Part shown: piece after piece, positions 1 to 10,359 of the stretch
How the letters are laid out: each line of letters opens with the position of its first letter
How positions within the stretch are numbered: position 1 is the first letter of the stretch
Source: Neocallimastix lanati (nom. inval.)
Lineage: Eukaryota > Neocallimastigomycota > Neocallimastigomycetes > Neocallimastigales > Neocallimastigaceae
Assembly (NCBI GenBank): GCA_016946835.1
Contig: JACVTC010000392.1
Coordinates: 1 to 33,125, forward strand
Length of the DNA stretch: 33,125 nucleotides
Direction of reading: 5' to 3'
Position numbers and translations under genes: made by a program
Notes under the pieces: generated by a model
Told to the model about the DNA's origin: nothing
What the model saw: only the letters and a program-made list of their open reading frames with translations
Databases searched by the model: none

Positions 1-1235
1 TTTATTTTATATATTATTCATCCATCCATTTATTTAAATATAAAATTTATATACTTATACATTTACTCTTTTTTTTTATTTTTTTCTTTTTTTGTAATTT
101 TTGCATTATTATACTTTAAATAAAAAAATAAATTATTAAGAAAACTTTTAAGACTTCCTATTATAACTTATTATTACACAAAAAAAAGCAAAAAATAATA
201 AAAAATTAAACGCACTTATCTTAGATTTTGTTTATAATTTTTGAGCTTTATTTAATTTAATTTTTTTTTAATATTTTATAAAATTGTTTTATTATTTTTA
301 CATTTTTTTATTTATTTTTTAATATTAATTAATTATTAGTTTTATTTAAAAATTTCTTTAATTTTTTATTTATTTTTAATATTTTAATGAGTTATAATAT
401 TTATATTTGAAATAAGAATATTTAAAAATAATATATAAAAAAGAAATATTGTTTTACATATATTTCTTTCTATATTATTATTCTATTATTCTTAATTCAA
501 ATATATTTTAGAAATATTTTAGAAATAAATTTTTTTAATTCATATTTTAATTTATAAAATTGAATTAAATATAAAAAACTTATTTTCTTTAGTTTTTTTT
601 TTTTTTTTTTTTTTTTTTTTGAATACTAGACGAATGCTAATTCTTTTATTTAATTAACTTGTTTTTTATTATTTATTTCTATTTAAAATAATAATTTTAT
701 TATTACTTTTTTATTAAAATTATATTTATATTATTAATTATAAATAAATTTTTTTAATTCTCATTTTATTTTATATAAATAGAATTAAAATAGAAACTTA
801 TTTTTTTTTCTTTTTCATTTTGAAAAGAATTCAAAACTTTAATAAAAAAAAAAATAGTAAAATATTTTTTAAAAAAAAGAAATTATTGCTGAATTCGTCT
901 AAATTTCAAAGATAATTTTCAGTTTGTTTTCTTTTTAATTTAGAATAGTCGAATTACATTACATTAGGCTCATCAATGGATATTTATTTGATTTGACACT
1001 AGACAGCACTTTTAAATTTACAATTTTTTTCATTGCTGAAACTGTCTAAATTAAGTCATGACTATCAAATTAAGTAAATTCTTAGTTAAAAAAGATTGCA
1101 GTAACTGTCTAACACAAGACAGGGGTTTTGCTTTGATTAAAATTTTATTTTTACTTAAAATTTGTCCATAAAAAATAAATACCTGATTTACTTTTAAAAC
1201 AAAATTCAAATAAAAATATAGTAGAATAGAATCCA
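1..1235. other. AT-rich spacer, no gene seen
   Basis: This stretch is low-complexity A/T sequence with short homopolymers and a T28 run at 593-620. The part from about 880 to 1235 is a little less skewed (for example the segment around 955-1010 and the repeated TGTCTAA words near 1041 and 1106). I see no open frame with recognisable composition there. The short minus-strand frame at 1051-1242 is rich in L/F/I and has no motif I know. Confidence 0.7.
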
Positions 1236-1345
1236 ATTCCATGGTAGTAACTATTTCTTCTTTTCTTCTTCTTCTTCTTCTTCTTTTAATTCATTTCCTA
1301 TGGTTTTTAAAGATTCCAATGATGAGACTTTTAGTTATTTCTTTC
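1236..1345 (-). pseudogene. Possible C-terminal remnant of a Glu-rich protein
   Basis: On the minus strand a short frame reads about 23 residues, containing SLESLKTIGNELK followed by seven Glu, three Lys and a stop just upstream of 1236. It corresponds to a CTT triplet run on the plus strand (about 1259-1285). An adjacent frame continues the acidic, Ser/Glu/Lys-rich character upstream, but a stop separates the two. This could be the tail of a decayed gene or simply a triplet repeat that happens to be open. I do not recognise a family and give it low confidence. Confidence 0.2.
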
Positions 1346-1870
1346 TTCTTCACTTGAATTACTCCTTTTTTTTTATTTTAATTTCTTCTTAATACTAATT
1401 ATCAAAGATATTTAATTTTTTTGATAAATTAAATAACTTTTCTAATTTTTTTAAAAGTCTGAAATTCAAAAGCATTTGAAAAATTTTCTTTCTTTTATAC
1501 TTTTTTTTTCTAATATTATTAAATAGAAAGAATTATTTATTATATAATCAAAATGTTTATATGTATTAATTAAAAATAGAAATATTAAAAAGACTTTTAT
1601 TATTAGTGGTAGAGTAAATATTTTAAGATAATTAATAATTATTAAAAAATAATATTAATTAAAAACATTTGGTGGTAAAGTTTAGTAACAACTCTTTTTA
1701 AAAAAATATATATATATTACTTAAATTACTTTAATTAAATATTTAATAATTTATTAATTTCATTTTTACTTTTTTTTATGTCTACAATTTTTTTTTTTTA
1801 AGAAAATATCATTAATGTAATATTATGATTAAAAAAACTTTTATTTTAATATAAATTAAAATAAAATAAA

Positions 1871-1872
<2 letters not shown>

Positions 1873-1909
<37 letters not shown>

Positions 1910-1917
1910 TAAATTCT
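1873..1917. repeat. Poly(A) run, 45 A
   Basis: An uninterrupted run of about 45 A residues follows short AAAAT repeats. It is one of several homopolymers longer than 25 in the window. The others are T28 at 593-620, A36 at 10869-10904, A41 at 11565-11605 and A42 at 12374-12415. No gene abuts it. Confidence 0.9.
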
Positions 1918-2104
1918 CTTGGCTAACTATTTAATTCATTTAAACTTATTGAGGTGGATAGTTGGTATTTAAATATTATTAGTTATTGTATTAAATATTA
2001 ATTTCTAAAATATCATTTCATTTTTTTTTTTAAATCAAACTAAACCAAATCTATTCAAACAAAATAAAGCAAGAGCAGAAAAAAAACAATTCATATATAA
2101 TATA

Positions 2105-2223
2105 TATAAAAATAAAAATAAAAATAAAAATAAAAATAAAAGTAAAAGTAAAAGTAAAGATTTTTTTACTTTCCACTTTCCATAAAAGGTTTAACTTTTT
2201 TGTTGATGGATTATCTTAAATAA

Positions 2224-2265
<42 letters not shown>

Positions 2266-2440
2266 TTATAAATAAATTAATATAAGTAAACTTTAATTAT
2301 TATTAAAAATTAAAATTTATTTATATATTATTCATTTATTTATTTATTTATATATTTATTTATTTATTTATTTTTATTTATATATTATTTATTTATTTAT
2401 TTATTTATATTTATTTATTTATTTATTTATAAAAAAATGA
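2105..2440. repeat. AAAATA and ATTT microsatellites
   Basis: An AAAATA/AAAAGTA hexanucleotide array at about 2105-2158 is followed by two ATTT tetranucleotide arrays at about 2228-2270 and 2332-2430. They are simple tandem repeats with no coding signal. Confidence 0.85.
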
Positions 2441-3159
2441 ATAAATAAAAAAAATTAAAATAAAAAAGGATTTTTTTTTATTTATTTATATTATTTATTA
2501 TTAACATTTTATTATCTTTATTATATATATTAATAAAATAATTAAAATATAAATTTATAATTATTTTATTTTAATAATCTATTAAAACTTTCCAACATAA
2601 AATAAAACAAAATAAATATACAGAGAGAGAGACATATAAAATAAAATATTATTTCATTATATTTTAGTTTATACATTTTATATTCAGTTGTATTTAATTA
2701 TATTTCTTGTCATACTTTTTATTTTATATTTTTTTAATAATAATTATATATACTTCTTAATATTTCTTATATTCCTTGTATATTCCTTGTATTTCTTAAT
2801 ATTTTTATTATTTCATATGTATTTCTTTTTTAATGATTTTATATATATTTCTTAGTATTTCTTAATATTTCTTATGTATTTCTTAATATTTCATATATAT
2901 AAAATAAAATATTATATATATATATCAGATTGATTAATTAAAAATTTATATATATAAATACTCAAAATATTTAATTATTTCTCTTAATATATATTTTATT
3001 TTTCAATAATTTATCTCTCTATTATAATTTATACAATATTTTCTCCTATAAAATATTTTCTACATATTTTCATTCTAGTATATTCATATTCTATAGACAA
3101 TATTTCTTTTAATTTATGTAAAATCCATGAATATCTTTATATTTCAATATTTCAAATAA
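2441..3159. other. AT-rich spacer, no gene seen
   Basis: The stretch is A/T sequence with many short words of the type TATTTCTTAATATTTC between about 2700 and 2900, which suggests a degenerate tandem repeat. A short (GA)n-like patch lies near 2622-2632. I see no open frame worth reporting. Confidence 0.6.
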
Positions 3160-3345
3160 TTTCTATATTATATACTATTTCTATATTATATACTATTTCT
3201 ATATTATATACTATTTCTATATTATATACTATTTCTATATTATATACTATTTCTATATTATATACTATTTCTATATTATATACTACTTCTATATTATATA
3301 CTATTTCTATACTATTTCTATATTATATACTATTTCTATATAATA
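3160..3345. repeat. 18-bp minisatellite
   Basis: Tandem copies of TTTCTATATTATATACTA run from about 3160 to 3340 in roughly nine to ten copies. Most look identical, with variants near 3283 and a partial copy near 3310. The copia element is inserted about 30 bp beyond the array, and similar TTTCTAT words resume after its right end. Confidence 0.9.
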
Positions 3346-3369
3346 ATACTTATTTCAATAATTTCAATA

Positions 3370-3374
3370 GTTTC
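3370..3374. repeat. Target site duplication GTTTC (left)
   Basis: The five bases GTTTC sit directly before the TG that opens the 5' LTR. The same five bases directly follow the CA that closes the 3' LTR (8593-8597). A 5-bp duplication is the expected footprint of Ty1/copia integrase. Confidence 0.95.
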
Positions 3375-3706
3375 TGTTATGAATTTTGGACTTTTGCAAT
3401 TATCATTTATTATATTTTGTTAATTTATAAATATAAATATATAAAATAAATATTATTATAAATTAAATAATTATAAATAATATATTATATATTTTGTATT
3501 TTACATATTTTATTGTTCATTGAAATAGTAGTAAGGTCATGTGTTACTTTACCAATTATTTTAATGCTCATATATTATATAATAATTTGAGAATATAATT
3601 ATTAGATTTTAGTTCTTACTCATATAAATAAAATATTGTAATAATTAATATAATTGAATATATCAATAAATATATAGTATTAACTATAATTGTTATTTTT
3701 CTAACA
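3375..3706 (+). repeat. 5' LTR of copia element
   Basis: The LTR starts TGTTATGAATTTTGG and ends TTTTTCTAACA, so it has the expected TG...CA ends. It aligns to 8261-8592 at a constant offset of 4886. A TATAAATA box at 3623-3630 could be the element's own promoter; this is inference from sequence only. Confidence 0.95.
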
Positions 3707-3798
3707 GTGTGTCAGACAGAAATCTAAGAAAAATAACATAATCCTATATGAAAAACTTAATAAATAAATATAAATTAATAATTAAATAAATTTATTAA

Positions 3799-3829
<31 letters not shown>

Positions 3830-3834
3830 AAAAA

Positions 3835-3864
<30 letters not shown>
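3707..3864 (+). other. Copia leader with primer site and A-rich repeat
   Basis: Directly after the 5' LTR the sequence reads GTGTGTCAGACAGAAATC. It does not begin with the TGG expected of a primer site that pairs with a tRNA 3' CCA end. Some copia elements prime from an internal tRNA fragment, so this may be such a site, but I could not match it to a tRNA. The leader ends with an AAAT array (about 3790-3830) and an A24-type run immediately before the ATG. Confidence 0.5.
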
Positions 3865-3865
<1 letters not shown>

Positions 3866-5589
3866 TGAATAACAGTAATAGTACAAGTGAGAATTTAAAC
3901 CTACCAACACAGGAAAACCAGTATCCAACTTCACCATCTTCATCCTCAACAACACAAACAATTCAAAATAATAGTAATTCAAATTTTCCAAATGGTGAAG
4001 AATTTATGAATTTATTTTTTAATTTCTTAAAAAATAGTAAACAATTAAATGAACCAAAGCCACTTAATATTAATTACAATAAAAAAGAAATCATCTTGAG
4101 TTTAGAAAAAAACAATTTCAAAGAATGGAAAAAATACATTAAAAGTATTATTAACCTTCCTTATCAAAATTATTTTGAAGAGGAATCAGTAAAGTTACCA
4201 AACAATAATGAAGAAGATTTATTTGAATTCATGTTCAACACTTTGGATGAAGAAACTAAATATAGTCTATTAGACTATAATTTCGAAAATAATCCAAGGA
4301 AATTATGGAATAAAATAACCGAAATTATAAACGAAAGAATGGAAGAAAATATTAGAATAAATAAAAGGAAATTAACAGAGATGAAATTTAATTACAAAGA
4401 TAAAATCGAAAACCATTTAAGTAAAATTGGTATTATTATTAGTAAATTAGAAGAATACGGCGTAAAATACACTGAATACGAGCAGACAAGAATTATAATT
4501 AATACCTTACCTATGGATATAAAAAATGATATTAGAAATGATATTTATAAAAATAAAAGAAAATTATTAGATAGTAGTATGCTAATTATTAGAATTATTA
4601 AAGAAAAACAAAAAGAATATTATGAAAATAAAAATAAAGATAATGTATTTTTACTAGATAATAAAAATGTAAATGTAACTAATAAATCTAATAATAAACT
4701 TAATAAAGATATCTTTGAAAACTATGATGATTATATAAATGTGTATTTAAATTATAATTTGTGTTTATTTTTAAATAAAAATGAAATAAGAGAAATTGAG
4801 ATTGAAAATATAAATTTGAGTAATAATAATACTTTATGGATAGTTGATTCTGGAGCTACAAAATCAATCGTGAATAACATAAATATACTATCTAATATTA
4901 GAAAAGGTTTTCATAAAATTAATTTAGCAGATAATACAAAAATAACTACAGAATTAATTGGTGATTATATTGGATATATATATAATACGAAAATCATTTT
5001 CAAAGATGTTATAGTCTGTCCAAGTATTTCTTATAATGTTATGTCAGTTAATGATATAATTAATAACGATCTGAATGTTAACTTCAGTAAAAATGAGTTA
5101 AATAATAATACATTAAGTATATTTAATAATGATACTAAAAGTCTTATAATGGAATCAAGAGAAAAGGGGAATTTATTTTTTATTAAAACTGCAAATAATA
5201 ATTTAAATTTGGAAAACAATAATTATAATAAAGAATTAGTAAACATTGTTGAAAATGATAATGAAAATGAAATTAATCATATTCATAGTGATTTAGAAAA
5301 GAAAATTATTCATTATAGATTTGGACATCCTGGGAGTTATAAACAAAAACCGTTGGAAAAGATTATAAAACCAATTAAAGGAATATGTATTCCTTGTCTT
5401 GAAGGTAAAGCAATAAAAAATCCAAATTTCAAAAACAGTAATAGAGCAAAAAAACCTTTTCAATTAATTCATATGGACTTAATGGGACCAATAAATGTTG
5501 AATCAAGAAATGGCAATAAATATATTCTTGTAATTGTTGATGACTTTTCTAGATATTTATGGACTTTTTATTTAAAAAAACAAGAGTGA
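3865..5589 (+). CDS. Copia Gag-protease-integrase N-terminal part
   Basis: This 574-codon frame starts at an ATG directly after a long A run. Residues 1 to about 300 are Gag-like, very rich in Asn/Lys/Ile; I see no CCHC zinc knuckle, which most copia Gags carry. The aspartic protease motif is LWIVDSGATKSIV with the catalytic Asp at residue 328. The integrase zinc-binding region follows (two His in IIHYRFGH near residues 483-489, then CIPC). The first catalytic Asp is in HMDLMGP at about residue 538. The frame then ends at 5589, inside the integrase core. The reading continues in another frame at the A7 run 5574-5580, so the product is truncated unless a frame change occurs. Confidence 0.93.
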
Positions 5590-8191
5590 AACATGGAAAA
5601 AATATAGAGAGTTTATTATAAATATTAAGAAATATTATAATGAAGAAATTTATAATGTCCATTCAGATAATGGAACAGAATTTACAAACAAAAACATTGA
5701 AATTATTAATAAAATAGAAGGAATTAATCACTTTTATTCTATTCCATATACTCCACAGATGAATGGCAGAGTCGAAAGAGTAAATAGATGGTTAATGCAA
5801 ATTACTAGGTGTTTATTATTTTCAAGTAAGTTGAATCTTCATTTCTGGGAAGATGCGATGGTATATGCAACACTCTTAAGTAATATACAAGTACATACTA
5901 CAACTAAGGAAATACCATATAATTTAATAAATAATAAAGAATATGATATTAATAAAATTAAGATATGGGGATGCAAAACAAAATTTTTAAAATTAAATGA
6001 TACTTTATTAAATAAATTAGATAGTAGAACTACAGAAGGTTACTTCATTGGTATGGATAAAAATAACTTTGGATATAAAATAATTACAAAAGATGGATAT
6101 GTTACTGTTAGGAAAGATGCTTATTTTCAAGAGGAAGATATTATTAATAATAACAATGAATTCGAAGATAATATACCATTTTGGGATGATAATGAAATTG
6201 AAAATAATAATAAAGAACAAAATTATGATAATGATGAAGATTCAAATAGAAATAATTTAAAGATTATAGATGAAAATATTAATGATGTAAATAATATGGA
6301 GGAATTTAATAATGATACTAACAGTAAAGAATATGACTTTAGTGGTAAGAAACCAATCTTTAATTATAAGAAGCATAAATTAAATACTTTAGATATCCAA
6401 AAAGAGTTAAATGATTATAACTTAGATAATGACTTATCGAATGAATTAGATATTAACCTTTTTAAAATTGAAAACTTATATAATATTGATATACAAAATT
6501 TCAATGAACACAAAATCCCAAAAACTCTTAAGGAAGCTTTACAGTCTAATGAGTCAAAAAAATGGGTTAATGCTATTATGGAAGAATTAAGTTCATTTAA
6601 AGAAAAAGAAGTTTATGAAGTAGTAGACAAACCATTAAATAAAAATTTAGTTGAATTTAGATGGGTATTTGACTTAAAAAGAAATGCTGAAGGAAAAATA
6701 ATGAAATATAAAGCAAGGTTAGTTGCAAAGGGATATGTCCAAATCGAAGGCATAGATTATTACCTTACTTATTCACCTACTTTAAAGGCAGATACAATGA
6801 GATTATTTTTAAAAATAGCTTCAATTAATAATTGGAATATTTATCAATTAGATGTTAATTGCGCATATTTAAACGCTAAATTGAATGAAGAAGTGTACTT
6901 AAAGATCCCTATGTATGGCGAAGGGGAAGGAAAAGGTAAGGTATGGAGACTAAAAAAATCTTTGTATGGACTAAAACAAAGTGCTTATGAATGGAATAAA
7001 GAAATAAACAACACACTAATAAATATGGGATTAATTAAAAGTAATAATGATCAATGTCTATACTTTAAAGAAATGAATGGGAGTATTTCAGGAGCATTAT
7101 TATTATATGTTGATGATATATTAATTATTGGAGACAAACACTTTATATATGAAACCAAACAAAATTTGATGAATAAATACAAATGTAAAGACATCGGACC
7201 AGCAAAATATATTCTTGGAATAGAAATTTTAAAAGACAAATATAATAATTATGGAATTACACAAAGAAATTATACTAAAAATTTGGTAGAGAAATATCTT
7301 AATATATTATCATCAAGAACTTTCGAAGTATTAACACCTGGAATTAACAAATTAGAAGAAAACGAAGAATTAGAGAATAAAACTTTGTATAGATCAGTTG
7401 TAGGTGCTTTAATACATCTATATAGATTTACTAGACCAGACATTACATTTGCTACAAATCTAGCAGCAAGGTTTTCAAATAATCCAAAGAAATCCCATAC
7501 AAAATTAATTATAAAAATCTTAAGATATTTAAAAGGTACAACAAATTGGGGAATAACATTTAACAAAGAAAGAGATTTTAAATTTTATACTGATGCAGAT
7601 TATAATACTTTAATTAATGATTTTAAGTCAAACTCTGGATATATTTTGACAATTGGAAATAATCCTATTTCATGGTATTCTAAAAAACAAGCTTTAACAT
7701 CATGTAGTACAACACATGCCGAAATCAATGCGTGTCAAGTTGCAATTAAAAATGTAATTTGGACAATAAACTTTATAAATGAATTAAACATATTACATGA
7801 TAATATAATAAATTTACATTTCTATATTGATAACAAATCTAGTCTGAGAACAATTGAAAATAGAATTATAAATGATCAAAATAAATTTTATTCAAGAAAA
7901 GTAATGTTTATTGCTGATTATCTAGAGGAATATAATATAAAATTAGAATATATAAAAACAGAGAATAATATAACTGATATTTTTACAAAGAATCTGAGTC
8001 CATCAAAACATTATGAATTTTGTGGAAAAATAATTAGTTATATAACAGAAATAAATAATAAACCAGAATTTATTGAAATTAAAAGAAAAGATTACAAAAT
8101 AAATAAAAATGATATGGAAATTGAAGAATTTAATGTTAATAAAAGGAATAATAATGAAATTAAAAAATCAAACGATGATATGGAATTTTAA
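5576..8191 (+). CDS. Copia integrase C-part, reverse transcriptase, RNase H
   Basis: This frame is open from 5576 and continues the integrase without a gap; its first ATG, at 5759, falls within integrase. It carries the second and third integrase catalytic residues (HSDNGTEF near 5660, NGRVER near 5762-5779). RT follows with FRWVFDLKR, LDVNCAYLNA (catalytic Asp codon 6851-6853), SLYGLKQS and the YVDD box (Asp codons 7112-7117). RNase H shows TDADY, THAE and YIDNKS in order. All catalytic positions are present. The last 50 or so residues are a charged Asn/Lys/Glu tail with no known domain. The start at 5576 is only the limit of the open frame; the natural polyprotein would enter by read-through from the preceding frame. 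Confidence 0.94.
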   Translation, partial: KNKSETWKKYREFIINIKKYYNEEIYNVHSDNGTEFTNKNIEIINKIEGINHFYSIPYTPQMNGRVERVNRWLMQITRCLLFSSKLNLHFWEDAMVYATLLSNIQVHTTTKEIPYNLINNKEYDINKIKIWGCKTKFLKLNDTLLNKLDSRTTEGYFIGMDKNNFGYKIITKDGYVTVRKDAYFQEEDIINNNNEFEDNIPFWDDNEIENNNKEQNYDNDEDSNRNNLKIIDENINDVNNMEEFNNDTNSKEYDFSGKKPIFNYKKHKLNTLDIQKELNDYNLDNDLSNELDINLFKIENLYNIDIQNFNEHKIPKTLKEALQSNESKKWVNAIMEELSSFKEKEVYEVVDKPLNKNLVEFRWVFDLKRNAEGKIMKYKARLVAKGYVQIEGIDYYLTYSPTLKADTMRLFLKIASINNWNIYQLDVNCAYLNAKLNEEVYLKIPMYGEGEGKGKVWRLKKSLYGLKQSAYEWNKEINNTLINMGLIKSNNDQCLYFKEMNGSISGALLLYVDDILIIGDKHFIYETKQNLMNKYKCKDIGPAKYILGIEILKDKYNNYGITQRNYTKNLVEKYLNILSSRTFEVLTPGINKLEENEELENKTLYRSVVGALIHLYRFTRPDITFATNLAARFSNNPKKSHTKLIIKILRYLKGTTNWGITFNKERDFKFYTDADYNTLINDFKSNSGYILTIGNNPISWYSKKQALTSCSTTHAEINACQVAIKNVIWTINFINELNILHDNIINLHFYIDNKSSLRTIENRIINDQNKFYSRKVMFIADYLEEYNIKLEYIKTENNITDIFTKNLSPSKHYEFCGKIISYITEINNKPEFIEIKRKDYKINKNDMEIEEFNVNKRNNNEIKKSNDDMEF

Positions 8192-8250
8192 AATTTATTT
8201 TATGATTTTATTTTTAATTGTTAACAATAATAAATGAAATTGCAAGTTCA

Positions 8251-8256
8251 GGGGGA
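8251..8256 (+). promoter_or_regulatory. Polypurine tract of copia element
   Basis: GGGGGA lies four bases before the 3' LTR in an otherwise G-poor region. It is in the place expected for the plus-strand primer of an LTR retrotransposon. Confidence 0.75.
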
Positions 8257-8260
8257 CCCT

Positions 8261-8592
8261 TGTTATGAATTTTGGACTTTTGCAATTATCATTTATTATA
8301 TTTTGTTAATTTATAAATATAAATATATAAAATAAATATTATTATAAATTAAATAATTATAAATAATATATTATATATTTTGTATTTTACATATTTTATT
8401 GTTCATTGAAATAGTAGTAAGGTCATGTGTTACTTTACCAATTATTTTAATGCTCATATATTATATAATAATTCGAGAATATAATTATTAGATTTTAGTT
8501 CTTACTCATATAAATAAAATATTGTAATAATTAATATAATTGAATATATCAATAAATATATAGTATTAACTATAATTGTTATTTTTCTAACA
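8261..8592 (+). repeat. 3' LTR of copia element
   Basis: This is the right-hand copy of the 332-bp LTR, with C at 8474 where the left copy has T. Its TATAAATA box lies at 8509-8516. It is followed by the right target duplication GTTTC (8593-8597). Confidence 0.95.
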
Positions 8593-8597
8593 GTTTC
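8593..8597. repeat. Target site duplication GTTTC (right)
   Basis: This is the right copy of the 5-bp duplication that brackets the copia element. It matches 3370-3374 exactly. Confidence 0.95.
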
Positions 8598-8747
8598 TAT
8601 TCTATTATTTATTTCTATAATATATACATAATTTATATATTTGTTTAATTTTAATTTATTTTTATTTTTATTTTTATTTTTAAAAAAAAAAAAATTGGTT
8701 TTATATTTCTATATATGGAAATATTAATAATACTAATAGTAGATCTA

Positions 8748-9880
8748 TAATATTGAGAATATTTATTATTTATTATTTATTATTTATTATTTATTATTTA
8801 TTATTTATTATGTATTATTTATTATTTATTATGTATTATTTATTATTTATTATTTATTATTTACTATTTACTATTTATTATTTATTATTTATTATTTATT
8901 ATTTATTATTTATTATTTATTATTTATAATTTATTATTTATTATTTATTATTTATTATTTATTATTTATTATTTACTATTTAATTTTTTATTATTTATTA
9001 TTTACTATTTATTATTTATTATTTATTATTTACTATTTATTATTTATTATTTATTATTTACTATTTATTATTTATTATTTATTATTTATTATTTATTATT
9101 TAATTATTTAATTATTTATTATTTATTATTTATTATTCAATTACTTTATTATTTAAAATTTATTTTTATTTATTATTTATTATTCCATTATTTATTATTT
9201 ATTATTCAATTACTTATTATTTATTATTTATTATTTATTATTTATTATTTATTATTTATTATTTAATTATTTATTATTTATTATTTATTATTAATTATTT
9301 ATTATTAATTATTTATTATTAATTATTTATTATATATTATTTTATTATTTATTATTTATTATTCAATTATTTATTATTTAATTATTTATTATTCAACAAT
9401 TTTTTATTCAATTATTTATTATTTATTATTTATTATTTATTATTATTTATTATTTATTATTTATTATTTAATATTTATTATTTATTATTTATTATTTATT
9501 ATTTACTATTTAATTTTTTATTATTTATTATTTACTATTTATTATTTATTATTTATTATTTACTATTTATTATTTATTATTTATTATTTACTATTTATTA
9601 TTTATTATTTATTATTTATTATTTATTATTTAATTATTTAATTATTTATTATTTATTATTTATTATTCAATTACTTTATTATTTAAAATTTATTTTTATT
9701 TATTATTTATTATTCCATTATTTATTATTTATTATTCAATTACTTTATTATTTAAAATTTATTTTTATTTATTATTTATTATTTATTATTCCATTATTAA
9801 TTAATTATTTTATATTTTATTATTTATTTATTAATTATTTATTATTTATTAATAAATACTCTTTCTATTATTATTTATTA
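8748..9880. repeat. TTATTTA heptamer array with higher-order copies
   Basis: More than 1.1 kb consists of TTATTTA-type heptamers with scattered C substitutions (TTACTAT, TTCAATTA, TTCCATTA) that make phase and copy order readable. Segments 8944-9215 and 9474-9745 are identical by eye at an offset of 530 bp, including their variant units. A third partial copy of the CAATTACTTTATT block follows at about 9735-9790. The complementary form of the same heptamer fills 31377-32340. Confidence 0.9.
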
Positions 9881-10359
9881 TTCAATTATTAAGATTAATA
9901 TTTACTTATTTATTAATTTTTAATGATTTTAATTATTTTGTTTTTATTTTGTTTTAATTTATTTTTTATTTTTTTTTTCTTTTTTTTTTTTTTTTTTTTT
10001 TTTTTTCTATAGAACTTCCTTATTTTTAAAATAAGAAGTTTATAATAAAATAATAAAAATAATAAAATTTAAATTAAAATCTATTCTATATGAATAGATG
10101 AATAATAATAATAGTATAAAATTAAAAAAAAAAAAAAAGAAAGTAAAAAAATAAAAAAATAAAAAAAAAAATAATATAAAATAAGAAGAGACAAAAATAA
10201 AATAAAATAAAATAAAATAAAAGAACAAAAGAAAGAACAAAAGACCGAAAGAAAGAAAAAATAAAGCAATAAAATAAAAATATTATTAATAATAAAAATA
10301 ATAAAATTTAAATTAAAATTAAAATACCAATAATAATAATACCAATAATAATAAAAGAT
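9881..10359. other. Spacer and A-rich leader before secreted-protein gene
   Basis: The stretch holds a T-rich run at about 9969-10006, then an A-rich, G-containing leader (AAAGAACAAAAGAAAG type) to the start at 10360. The strand asymmetry, T-rich then purine-rich, looks like promoter plus 5' untranslated region. I see no gene in it. Confidence 0.5.

Larger units (their letters stand above)
3375..8592 (+). mobile_element. Complete Ty1/copia LTR retrotransposon
   Basis: This 5218-bp element has two 332-bp LTRs that begin TGTTATG and end CTAACA, with a perfect 5-bp target duplication. Between them lies pol in the copia order: gag, aspartic protease, integrase, reverse transcriptase, RNase H. 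Integrase before reverse transcriptase separates copia from gypsy. By eye the LTRs differ at one position only (T at 3588, C at 8474), so insertion looks recent. The catalytic residues of protease, integrase, RT and RNase H are all visible. The only disruption is one frame change at an A7 run (5574-5580) inside the integrase core. A purine-rich GGGGGA tract lies just before the 3' LTR (8251-8256). Confidence 0.96.

Noticed and set aside
5570-5600. Programmed ribosomal frameshift in the copia polyprotein
   Set aside because: Known programmed shifts lie between gag and pol; this one is inside the integrase core, so a one-base slip at A7 is more likely.
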